From contig PUFA01000082.1 in the NCBI GenBank assembly GCA_003508835.1, positions 806,001-870,000 of the forward strand: a stretch of 64,000 nucleotides of DNA. Reading direction: 5' to 3'. The position numbers were made by a program, and so were the translations under genes. The DNA comes from Eonycteris spelaea. Its lineage: Eukaryota; Chordata; Mammalia; Chiroptera; Pteropodidae. Below are positions 11,667 to 21,450 of the stretch, one piece after another. Positions within the stretch are counted from its first letter, which is position 1, and the number at the start of each line of letters is the position of its first letter. The notes under the pieces are model-generated. The model saw only the letters and a list, made by a program, of their open reading frames with translations. It searched no databases and was not told the origin of the DNA.

Positions 11667-13637
11667 GTAAGCATTCCCGGGGCTTTGTTCCCGAAACGAG
11701 CCCCAGCTGTGGTCCAGGATTTTAATTTTAGTATAGACGTAGTTCCTGTTCATCTCGAAGGCATGCAGTTCTTGTGACTACGTACCGTCACGAGACGCGC
11801 TTTGTAAGGAGCAGCAGTCGGAAGCCACCGATGTGAATTAGGAAACGGTCCCAGTGAAGAGCATGGGTTTAAATGATAGTTTACACGTGAGCGTCCCCAC
11901 GTGAGAAGGCAGAGCTCCAGGGAGCACCCAGGGAATCCTCCGTGACTGGGGGCTACATTTTGGGCGTAAAGATTTGACCTTAGCCACGCACGGGATCTCT
12001 GCAGCGCGTGCTTAGCAGAATAGCTGCGAGGCTCACGAGACCCGAAGTGGCCTGAGGAGATTGGAAGGCGAGCCACACCGTAACTTTGGTAGCGACATTA
12101 CAGACGCGCCCTTCCCCGGGAAAAAGTAGAGCCGGAATGTGAAATGTAAACATATGTGATATGATATATGGAATTTGATGTAATCTACAGAATTGATGTA
12201 ACCATTCAGCACTGGTAGATAAGGGCCAAGGAGCTATTTCAGTTGAATACTGATGCTGCTGCTTCATCCTATTGGGCATGTTCTGCACGCTAACTAAATA
12301 CATGGACTCTCTGGGAGCACATACAGTGTTTCTGCATTATTTCCAGAGTATTCTAATACAGCAAAGGGAATTACAGATCTTGATTATATTTTTAAAAAAT
12401 TCAGAAATCTCAAAATCATTTGATGTGAAATCATTTCCAGTGATTAGAAAGATTAAAGGTATTAAAGATGTTTTCAACATTGGCCATTAGGGAGATACAT
12501 AGAAAGAGAAGGGAGAAAAGTAGTTTTATGTCGAGAGGGCGCTGGACAGAGATGCAGACACCGAGCGCCATTTCATAGCTGGAAATAGATGTGAAAACAT
12601 GCACATGTGTTTGTGTGTGCACATATGTGTTTAAATAAAGCGATATATTTAAATTCTTATAGAATTTCTTAGCACGTGCTATACTACTATTGGGTTCAGC
12701 CTAGGAAATTTTATGTTCCTTATTTTAAAAAGAAAGTTTACCTTTTCTGTTAAACAGTATTACGTACCTATCTTAGAGAATTTGAAAAGCAGATGAAATT
12801 AAAACACAGGTGGAAGCCCACGGTCCGCTCCCAACGGGAGACTTCTGCTAGTGCCAATGCCGGCTTTGCCGCGGGAGCCCGACCGCCCAGGTCCGCTGAG
12901 ACTCAGGCACGGGGCGGGCCTCTCCTCCCGGCCCCGTCATGGGGCAGGCCTTGCCCGTGGTGTATCTCATTACTCTGTCGTCTTCACTAACACGAAAGGG
13001 GAACACCCAAGTACAGCTCTTCTATTTCCCACCTCTGGCTCAGACCATGCTCTTGAAAAATCTGAGCCATCGGGTTGCTAGTTAGTATTTGTCAGCGTGT
13101 TCTGAGGGCCAGGGCTCAGAAATAGAAGTGCACAGCATGGGAAAACCAAGACTATATCTGAGAGATGCTGTTTGGGAATTAATTTTTGCTTATATTCTGC
13201 ATATTTGCCAGCCTTCTCAAGATGCCACCTTGAGACATTTATGAATGGAACAGGGACAAGAAGACATGTACTATTTTGGGTTTGACTCAATTATCAAAAC
13301 CGATGCATCATCACAGGCTCTGTTAGAGGGTCAAAGAAGCAAACCAGAGATGAGGAAGGACCATTCGTTGCTTAACCGCCTCCTTCCCCCCGCCCCCAGA
13401 AGCTCTTTGGCTCTTTCTGGTTTAACCAGCAGAGTGAAATGATCCTGAACAGCCAGAGTTTCGTAGGACAGCTGTCACCTCATCTAAAACCTGCAAATGA
13501 CCGCATTTAAAGAGCCCTCAGAACATGCGTTTAAAATCAGTAATTAACTCACACTCCTTTTTCTCTTATTTTGCTGTTTTTCGTTTCATGCATAGCCTGA
13601 ATATTAATTACGTCCTCGCCCTTTCCCACGTATTTAG
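11667..13637 (+). other. ARID1B: ARID1B intron (2.0 kb)
   Basis: The intron lies between GT at 11667-11668 and AG at 13636-13637. Mostly unremarkable AT-rich sequence. Around 12690-12850 a segment reading 'gagaatttgaaaagcagatgaaatt' resembles an old L1M 3' end, but too weakly to name. No exon or RNA gene was seen. Confidence 0.7.
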
Positions 13638-13768
13638 TTACTCCGGAGGCGTGGCGTGTGATGATGTCCCTGAAGTCGGGTCTACTGGCCGAAAGCACCT
13701 GGGCTTTGGACACTATTAACATTCTTCTGTATGATGACAGCACTGTCGCTACGTTCAATCTCTCCCAG
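13638..13768 (+). CDS. ARID1B: ARID1B exon (about human exon 19), start of the conserved C-terminal module
   Basis: The frame reads (V)[20 protein letters not shown], then [20 protein letters not shown] and LSQ, identical to human ARID1B as far as I recall it. This is the beginning of the BAF250_C region, an armadillo-like helical module that in ARID1 proteins docks on BRG1/BRM and the core BAF subunits. Acceptor AG is at 13636-13637 and donor GT at 13769-13770. Length 131 (2 + 43 codons) preserves phase and ends on a codon boundary. No indel is seen. The strong sequence constraint shows the locus is the functional gene, not a decayed copy. Confidence 0.97.
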
Positions 13769-16214
13769 GTAAGCCAGCACCAGTCCCACTGAGGATCGTG
13801 TGAGAGGAAGATAACTAACTGTGTCATGCTTCGCGCTCACAGCCCACTTGCCTTTTTGATCATTGTACTTGTTATAAACCATCATCAATCAATGTATGGT
13901 CCAAGGATTTAGTCCGGAATGATAATGTTTCCGTAGAAATTTTAGTGTAAATATACACGTAGCTGTATTTATTTTAAAAAGTGGCCTCATACATGTGTGT
14001 ACGTGTGCGAATGAGTGTGTGTGGAATGGATGATGTAGTAAAACTAAATTGATGTTTAGCATGAATATTAGCAGGCCAGTGGGGATTCATTCAGTGTCAC
14101 GTAGAATAATGTCTGTGGTCAGTGTTGGTGATGAAGCAGGCTGCAATGGGACCTCACGTCTTTTCATTAAAAGGAAATATAAAAGGAAAAAGAAATTTTA
14201 CATTATAAGAAACATACAGGTGGTCCTTAAGCAACGCAGTAAGGTGTAGGGATACCAACCGCACTGTGCATCCACCTTTGACTCCCGAAAAACTTAAGTT
14301 GTCCCTCGGAATCCAGGGGGTCAGGTCCAGCACCCCTGGCGGGTACCAAATCCGCAGACGCCCGAGTCGCCTGTGTAAAATGGCGCAGATCGACGCACGG
14401 TCGGCGCTCCGCGGCCGCAGACTCCCAGGCGCGATGTGACGCAGGACAGCGCAGGTGCTCGCTGAGAAGCATCCGCGTGTGAGCGAGCCTGCGCCTGCGC
14501 AGTCCAAACGCGTGACGTTCGCGGGGCCGCTGTCCATGCCGGCGAGAACACAGCGTAATGACTCCGCGTGGACCCTGCGTTGAGCGGAAAGTGATGAAGC
14601 TCACTGCCAGACTCCTTTCTTGGTCTAGAGCCGCCAGCTCCGGCCGCTCACTTACTTCGAAGGTGTCATTTAGAAGCCTACTACTTTTAATGAGCTTAAA
14701 CCCCGCCCTTGTTCAGGGCCAGGCTTACAAAAGCTTCCAGACTGAGCTAGAAGAGAGAAGGAGGACCTTGGATTAGGAAAATGCCCAACTGTCAACAGGG
14801 CTATAGACTTTAATGAATACTTAGAAACGAAAATGAGAGATGTTTTCCCTACTGTGTATTAACAACTGTCTGCTTTTTTCCTGCTTATTTTTTTTTTTTT
14901 TTTTTTTTGGTGGTGGGAGGCAAACATCTAATTCCTTGCTTCTATTGAAATAGGACCAAAATCTTCTGTCTTCTGCTCTTTCTTCTCTCATTTAAGTCTT
15001 TCTTGTAGCCCTGAAAGGCAGTTTTTCAGTCCACAGGAAGTATATTAATAAGGTCATAAACATGGCATGAAGTTGTTTTAACAGAAAACAAGAATTAAAA
15101 AAATTCGTGCCACTTTGGCTAGAATAATTAACTTACCTTATGTTAGGTGAACCGCTGTGGATCACACATTTTCACAGCCAGAACTGTGTTAGCAGCTTTC
15201 CCTTTTTCCTTGCCCTGAGTAAAAAGTAAAGTTGGGGGTGCGGAGGGCACACACCCAAACCTTCACTTGAAAAATTGTGCCTGCATGCCCTAAAGGCAAG
15301 TACTTCCGGTTGCTTCTTAGGTTTCCCCTTAATAATTATTTCAAGCTCAGGAAACTGACATCAGGATATGAAAGTATGTCTGATTTCCAAAACATTGTCA
15401 TTACAGAATCCTTTTACTTACCAATTCTTCATCACTCCTAAATGTGCTGGTGTGGGGTTGGGGGAGGGGAGCTGACCCATTGCTCATCACGGGGTACGGT
15501 ACATTGGTTTTCTTGATATAAACATTTGGTTAAAGGAAACGAAACTGGTTCTCACGGCTCTTGTCTTTCAGCTAGAGTTGTGACTAACTGAAAAACAAAA
15601 TGCGTTCTATGAAACATTCTGGTCCATTTATCAGGGACTAAATTGATTTGTTTTTGATTTTCTGTGTTTATGAGCTACTACATTGCTGAAATTATCTTCT
15701 CCCAAAGATATATAGGTAATGTAAATTAGAGCGACCTATGGCACCTGAGACACAAATACCCATAAAGCTTTAATAATAATAACTGTAAAAATTCAGGCAG
15801 GCAGAGTCTCGATAAAAGAAGAGAACAGACTGACTTTGGGTGAACGAGTCTATAAAACTCACATTCCCATATTTCTATTAATGCATTGTATCTAAGTCAG
15901 AAAAAAAGGTGGAGAACAGCAAAGCGCTCCCTCAGTGATAATCTTAGAAATATGAAAATGACAGGTAAGTTTTCATATTGATAGCGTAGGAAAGTAAGCA
16001 GCAAATAAGAAACATGGTTTAGTTAATAATGAAAAGATCAGGAGGAAGGTTCTACTGATACACAGTTTCTTTTTTCTGGCCCAGCCAGAAGTGAATGAAA
16101 CATGTGGAAGTCATCATAAAAACGTGTTACTAGCTGTCAGGGCCCTTACCCTCCTCGGTTTATCCGATGTTATGACATTGTACCTGTTCTTGTTCTCCTT
16201 CTCTTTCTCTCTAG
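13769..16214 (+). other. ARID1B: ARID1B last intron (2.4 kb) with composite DNA transposon
   Basis: GT is at 13769-13770 and AG at 16213-16214, after a long C/T tract. It contains the composite Tigger-type element at 14217-14532 and a T run at about 14889-14909. Otherwise it is AT-rich sequence without recognised repeats. No additional exon was seen. Confidence 0.75.
14217..14532 (+). mobile_element. Composite Tigger-type (Tc1/mariner) non-autonomous DNA transposon, copy 1
   Basis: The left end (caggtggtccttaagcaac) and the reverse complement of the right end are diverged versions of the well-known Tigger terminal repeat 'cagttgacccttgaacaac'. A TA lies immediately before the left end, as expected for a Tigger target duplication. 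After the phrase 'tttgactcccgaaaaactta' the sequence switches to a MER2-like start ('gttgtccctcggaatcc'), runs through 'aaaatggcgcagatcgac' and then returns to the outer terminal region ('catccgcgtgtgag'). No transposase remains. The same composite order occurs inverted at 24087-24387. CpG content is unusually high for such an old class of element. Confidence 0.7.
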
Positions 16215-17929
16215 TTGTCTGGATTTCTCGAACTTTTGGTAGAGTACTTTAGAAAATGCCTGATTGACATTTTTGGAATTCTTACGGAATATGAAGTGGG
16301 AGACCCCAGCCAAAAAGCACTTGGTCACAATGCAGTGAAGAAAGGTGAGAGCCTGGCTGACGATTCTGGGGAGGAGGAGGAAGATGCTGAGTGTACGGAC
16401 GGAGGAGGAGGACGAGGAGGAGGACGAGGAGGAAGACGGTGGGAAGGCGGGCACGGAGGAGAAGGGCAGCACGGCCTCGACCCCGCCCGACGCCACTGCA
16501 GACCCAAGGGAGAAGCCCAGACAAGCCAGCAAGTTCGACAAGCTGCCCATAAAGGTTGTCAAAAAGAACAACCTGTTTGTCGTTGACCGGTCCGACAAGC
16601 TGGGTCGTGTCCAGGAGTTCAACAGCGGCCTTCTGCACTGGCAGCTGGGCGGGGGGACACCACCGAGCACATCCAGACCCACTTCGAGAGCAAGATGGAA
16701 ATCCCTCCGCGCAGGCGCCCCGCGCCTGTGAGCGCCGCGGGGCGCAAGAAGGAGCAGGAAGGGAAGGCGGATTCGGAAGAGCCGCAGGAGAAGAGCATCA
16801 TCGCAACCATCGACGACGTCCTGTCCGCTCGGCCGGGCGCGCTGCCCGAGGACGCGACCCCGGGGCCCAGACCGAAAGCAGCAAGTTTCCCTTCGGCATA
16901 CATCAGGCCAAGAGCCACCGGAACATCAAGCTGCTGGAGGACGAGCCGCGGAGCCGGGACGAGACGCCGCTGTGCACCGTGGCGCACTGGCAGGATTCGC
17001 TGGCCAAGCGCTGCATCTGCGTGTCGAACATTGTCCGCAGCCTGTCTTTCGTGCCTGGCAATGACGCCGAGATGTCCAAACATCCAGGCTTGGTGCTGAT
17101 CCTGGGGAAGCTGATCCTCCTTCACCACGAGCATCCCGAGAGGAAACGGGCACCGCAGACCTACGAGAAAGAGGAAGACGAGGACAAAGGGGTCGCCTGC
17201 AGCAAGGACGAGTGGTGGTGGGACTGCCTGGAGGTCCTGCGGGATAACACGTTGGTCACCTTGGCCAACATCTCTGGGCAGCTAGACTTGTCCGCTTACA
17301 CGGAAAGCATCTGCCTGCCCATTCTGGATGGCTTGCTGCACTGGATGGTGTGCCCGTCTGCGGAGGCACAAGACCCCTTTCCAACTGTGGGACCCAACTC
17401 TGTCCTGTCGCCTCAGAGACTTGTGCTGGAGGCCCTGTGTAAGCTCAGCATCCAGGACAGCAATGTGGACCTGATCTTGGCCACGCCTCCGTTTAGTCGT
17501 CAGGAGAAATTCTATGCTACGTTAGTTAGGTACGTTGGGGATCGCAAAAACCCAGTCTGTCGAGAAATGTCCATGGCGCTCTTATCGAACCTTGCCCAGG
17601 GGGACGCGCTGGCAGCAAGGGCGATAGCTGTGCAGAAGGGAAGCATCGGGAACCTGATCAGCTTCCTGGAGGACGGGGTCACGATGGCCCAGTATCAGCA
17701 GAGCCAGCATCCCCTCGTGCACATGCAGCCCCCGCCCCTAGAACCGCCCAGCGTGGACATGATGTGCAGGGCGGCCAAGGCGCTGCTGGCCATGGCCAGG
17801 GTGGACGAGAACCGCTCGGAGTTCCTTCTGCACGAGGGTCGATTGCTGGATATCTCGATATCGGCCGTCCTGAACTCTCTGGTCGCCTCTGTCATCTGTG
17901 ATGTACTGTTTCAGATCGGGCAGTTATGA
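16215..17929 (+). CDS. ARID1B: ARID1B terminal coding exon (about human exon 20), BAF250_C module; three apparent frameshifts
   Basis: The exon starts [20 protein letters not shown], passes an acidic Glu/Asp tract, then continues [19 protein letters not shown] and, after a variable linker, the long conserved BAF250_C block to the terminal [10 protein letters not shown] and TGA at 17927-17929. The C-terminal module nucleates assembly of the cBAF base around BRG1/BRM. It contains an LDGLL sequence of the LXXLL type associated with nuclear-receptor coactivators. Three frame breaks are visible: about two bases missing at 16400-16402 at the start of the GAG/GAC tract, one G missing in the G run at 16651-16656, and one C missing in the C run at 16866-16868. 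From 16869 to the stop about 353 codons are open and nearly identical to human. Local protein identity resumes exactly after each break, so error in the sequence is the likeliest cause. Confidence 0.95.
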
Positions 17930-18707
17930 CATCAGTGAGAAGGCAGCATGTGTGAGTGAAGACTAGCGGCTCCCGTATAACTGGCTGTTTTCTGTTCTTG
18001 TTTATCCAGCGTAGGAAGAAGGAAAAGAAAATCTTTGCTCCTCTGCCCCATTCACTATTTACCAATTGGGAATTAAATGATTAATTCGAACACTTATGAA
18101 ATTAATATTTGCTGTCTGTGTGTATAAGTACATCTATTTGGGTTTTTTTTTTAACCAAAGTTGCTGTCTAGTGCATTCAAAGGTCACTTTTTGTTTTTCA
18201 TAGATTTTCTTTTTAATGTTCTTTTCCATGTTGTATTGCATTTTGGGGGAAGCAAATTGACTAAAGAAAAAGTTGAGGCAAAAGATGCTAAGATGGGAAA
18301 ATTTTACTTCACTGAGGCAAAAAGGTGAAAAATTATCAATTTCCTAGGTGTGTTATTCTTCAGATAATGAAATAAAACTGTATCCCATCGCCCAAAGCTC
18401 TGTGCAATAGAAACTTCTAGACATGTAAGAGTAGGGGCTCAAGGAGGTATGTCAGTCAGTAGTCAAAACTGAAACGATACTGGTTTCTCCACAGGAAAAT
18501 GGTTACATTAGGCTAGGAGCACAAACGATGGTGTTTTTTTTTTTTTAAGTTAAGATTAAAAATACATACCTGACAACGATCAACGGAAATTGCTTCCTCA
18601 CTACGACCGTCATGTCTGCTGTCCGTCTTCTGACCTTCCACACGACAGTTCTTCACAATTCCTTTAATCATTTTTTAAATATTTTTTTTACTGCCTGTGG
18701 GCTGTGA

Positions 18708-18715
18708 TGTATATA
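18708..18715 (+). promoter_or_regulatory. Candidate Pumilio response element in the 3'UTR
   Basis: TGTATATA matches the UGUANAUA consensus bound by PUM1/PUM2, which usually reduce mRNA stability or translation. It lies 11 bases before the ATTAAA hexamer. Presence of the motif is direct; function is inferred, and an 8-mer can occur by chance in AT-rich sequence. Confidence 0.4.
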
Positions 18716-18725
18716 GAAGTTGTAC

Positions 18726-18731
18726 ATTAAA
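18726..18731 (+). terminator. ARID1B: Possible alternative poly(A) signal (ATTAAA)
   Basis: ATTAAA is the most common variant of the poly(A) hexamer. It lies about 540 bases upstream of the distal AATAAA and is followed by T-rich sequence. Use of this site would give a shorter 3'UTR. There is no direct evidence that it is used. Confidence 0.35.
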
Positions 18732-19266
18732 CATACCCTCATTTTCTCTTTTCTTTTTTTTTTTTTTTAGTACAAAGTTTTTAGTTTCTTTTTCATGATG
18801 TGGTAACTACGAAGTGATGGTAGATTTTAAATAATTTTTTATTTTTATTTTATATATTTTTTCATTAGGGCCATATCTCCAAAAAAAAGAAAAAAAGAAA
18901 AAATATAAAAAACAAAAACAAAAAAAGAGGGTAATGTACAAGTTTCTGTATGTATAAAGTCATGCTCTATTTCGGGAGAGCAGCTGATCACAATTTGCTT
19001 CATGAATCAAGGTGTGGAAATGGTTGCATATGGATTGATTCAGAAAATGGTTACCAGAACAGACAAAAAATAAAAAATAAAAAAAAAACAGCTAAAAGGA
19101 AGAAACACAACTTCAGAGATTTTTCAGTGATGAGAATCCACATTTGTATTTCAAGATAATGTAGTTTAAAAAAAAAAAAAAAACTTGATGTAAATTCCTC
19201 CTTTTCCTCTGGCTTAATGAATATCATTTATTCAGTATAAAATCTTTATATGTTCCACATGTTAAG

Positions 19267-19272
19267 AATAAA
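19267..19272 (+). terminator. ARID1B: ARID1B distal poly(A) signal (AATAAA)
   Basis: A canonical AATAAA is followed about 25-45 bases later by 'tgtgatgggtgttcttg', a GT-rich downstream element. This is the best-formed 3'-end signal after the stop codon and marks the likely end of the ARID1B transcript. Confidence 0.8.
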
Positions 19273-19290
19273 TGTACATTAAATCTTGTT

Positions 19291-21450
19291 AAGCACTGTG
19301 ATGGGTGTTCTTGAATACTGTTCTAGTTTTTTTTCAAGTGGTTTCATAGTAACAAGTTACTTACAAGATACAGGGGAAATACAGCTGTGTATATCACTCC
19401 TTACAAAATCCTGAGTCGGGAGGGACCCTTAGGGGTTACCTGCTTTAGAGAAGGGAGCAGTTTGATTTTCTAAAATTATATAGCTAATTGGTCGATGGGA
19501 GCAGTCAGTCAACTCCAGCGACACTGAGCTATGAGGATTTTCAGTACATCCGGGAGGTGGCTGCTAGCTCGTGAGCCGAGACCACAGGAGCTCGCTCACC
19601 TGCCAGCGTGAGACCTGCCTTTACGAGCCCCGTCCCCGTTCTACTCAGAGTCCAATCTATTCCATGTTTCTTCTGTGTGCCTCAAAGTTACTTTACATTT
19701 AGTTTACTCCACCGTGTATAATATTTATATTGTGCAATGTTCAAAAGAATATGTTATATTGTATGTGGTGTACATAGTGCAAAGTGATTATTTCTATTTC
19801 AGGGCATATTAATATTCTCATATTCCTTCCTACCTGGTGCACAGTAGCTTTTTAATACTAGTCATTTCTAATTTAAACTTTTCCTTCCTGGGTCATTGAC
19901 TGTTATCGCGTAACAATCACTTTCTTTGAAACTGCTGCGGAATTAAGCTGTTAGTGGACACCCTCCTGTTTCTACCTCTGTACGCCACCCTCCCAGGCAC
20001 AGCCTGCACAAGCTGCAGGTCCTTTGCCAGACCTGTCACCGGGTCCGCGCCACTCCTGGTCATACGTGGAAGAGTTAGACAAGAGCACACAGTTACAGCC
20101 AGAGTGTGGAGCGTGACTCCGTAGCGTCACGAGAAAAGCATTATTTCTGCGAGCAGCTTCATCATCTGTCCACGCCCACATTACTTAGTCTTATGTAACA
20201 ATGCAGCCAAATACATGTTGCATTAAAAACCCATCTATAACTCTACTTGAAATACATCTGCGTACTAAGAACAGATAATAGTGCTCCAAGCTTCAAATAT
20301 GGAGATTTGTAAGAGGGAATTTCAATATTACTCTCATTTCTCTCTTACCGAGTATGAATAAAAGATGTATACCAACTTTGAAGCGATCTAACATCCCAAT
20401 TCATTTGTCAATCAAAAGAGTGAAACCGTTACAGAAAGCTGTTGTCGTCATGGTTGAGTGTAATCAATGCCTAGAGCTGGCCATTGAGCATGTGTTTGCA
20501 TCCTGACATGCAGTGTCATCTCTAGAATAATCCAGGAAGACTCTAGCGTCCTCTCCACATGCTCAACCGAGCGTCAAGACAACAGAATGAAGCCCATGAA
20601 GAACTTACAGCCCACCTGAGATCATCCTGCCTACAAACTGAGTTATTGCTTTGTTTAAAAATTAGTTGTTTTTTTTTTTCCTATGAGGCTTTTCAGGAAT
20701 TTTCAGGATGCCCATACTTTAAATGTGTACAAAAAAAAAAAAAAGATAATAAAGGTGCAAAGAAAGTTTAGTATTTTGGAATGGTGCTATAACGTTGAAT
20801 CTGTTGGTATTTGAGTGAATTTTTTTAATGGCACATAAGAGAGATCATTGGGTGGCATGTGCTCAGAAATAACTACTTCAAATGTTTTGTTTGAGGTTGA
20901 GAATGATAGAGAATCAGTTTTTACTGGAGAACGTGGCCTATTCAAAAACAAATTAAGCCTTTTAATTTTTTTTAATTATAATAGAAAATAATTTTTTAAA
21001 GTGGGGTGTGAACAGCTCAGTGATGCAATGTCAGCTATTAACCACCTCTCTAACGAAAAGAAGGTGGCTACCTCTGCCCCGAAGTCCATCCAGGTAAAAA
21101 AACTGTTGGAGATGTTTCATTTCCTGTCAAACCTTAGGCACCGATTCCCGGTCTCTGTTCACCTGCAGGAAGGGTATTACAAGTAAGCCAAACCACCCGT
21201 GTCTTCTTGCTGAGTCTTGTCTCACCTCCTTGTCTGGGGAGCTGTGGCCCCCACATTCCCTCCAACCCCCATCCCCTGCAGCACCCTCAGAGAGCTTCAC
21301 AGACAAGCTTTTAAAAACACCAATAAAATGTTTTCATGGGAAGTCTGTAACCTACTAGCATGCCTCATTACTCATTAATTCAGCAGAGACTCTAACCAAG
21401 TACCAAGCGTGTCCTCGGCTCTGAGGGACCCCAGAGACCCTGTTTTCGTT
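19291..21450. other. Intergenic sequence immediately downstream of ARID1B
   Basis: AT-rich sequence with short A and T runs and no recognised gene, RNA or repeat family. The open frames here are short and show no resemblance to known proteins. Confidence 0.6.

Larger units (their letters stand above)
17930..19290 (+). other. ARID1B: ARID1B 3' untranslated region
   Basis: The 3'UTR follows the TGA stop and is AT-rich, with many A and T runs. A Pumilio-type element TGTATATA lies at 18708-18715, and an ATTAAA at 18726-18731 could serve as a weaker upstream poly(A) signal. The distal AATAAA at 19267-19272 is followed by a GT-rich stretch (about 19297-19312), a typical cleavage context, so the transcript probably ends near 19290. 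The extent is inferred from these signals, not from transcript data. Confidence 0.8.

Noticed and set aside
16170..17134. Minus-strand open frames of 118-171 codons over the terminal ARID1B exon
   Set aside because: They are antisense to the acidic tract and BAF250_C coding sequence; Ser/Leu runs come from the GAG/GAC repeat read in reverse.
3172..17929. ARID1B copy as a pseudogene because of frame breaks
   Set aside because: Introns and all splice sites are preserved, three exons and about 353 terminal codons are perfectly open, and all breaks lie in error-prone sequence. Sequencing error is the better reading.
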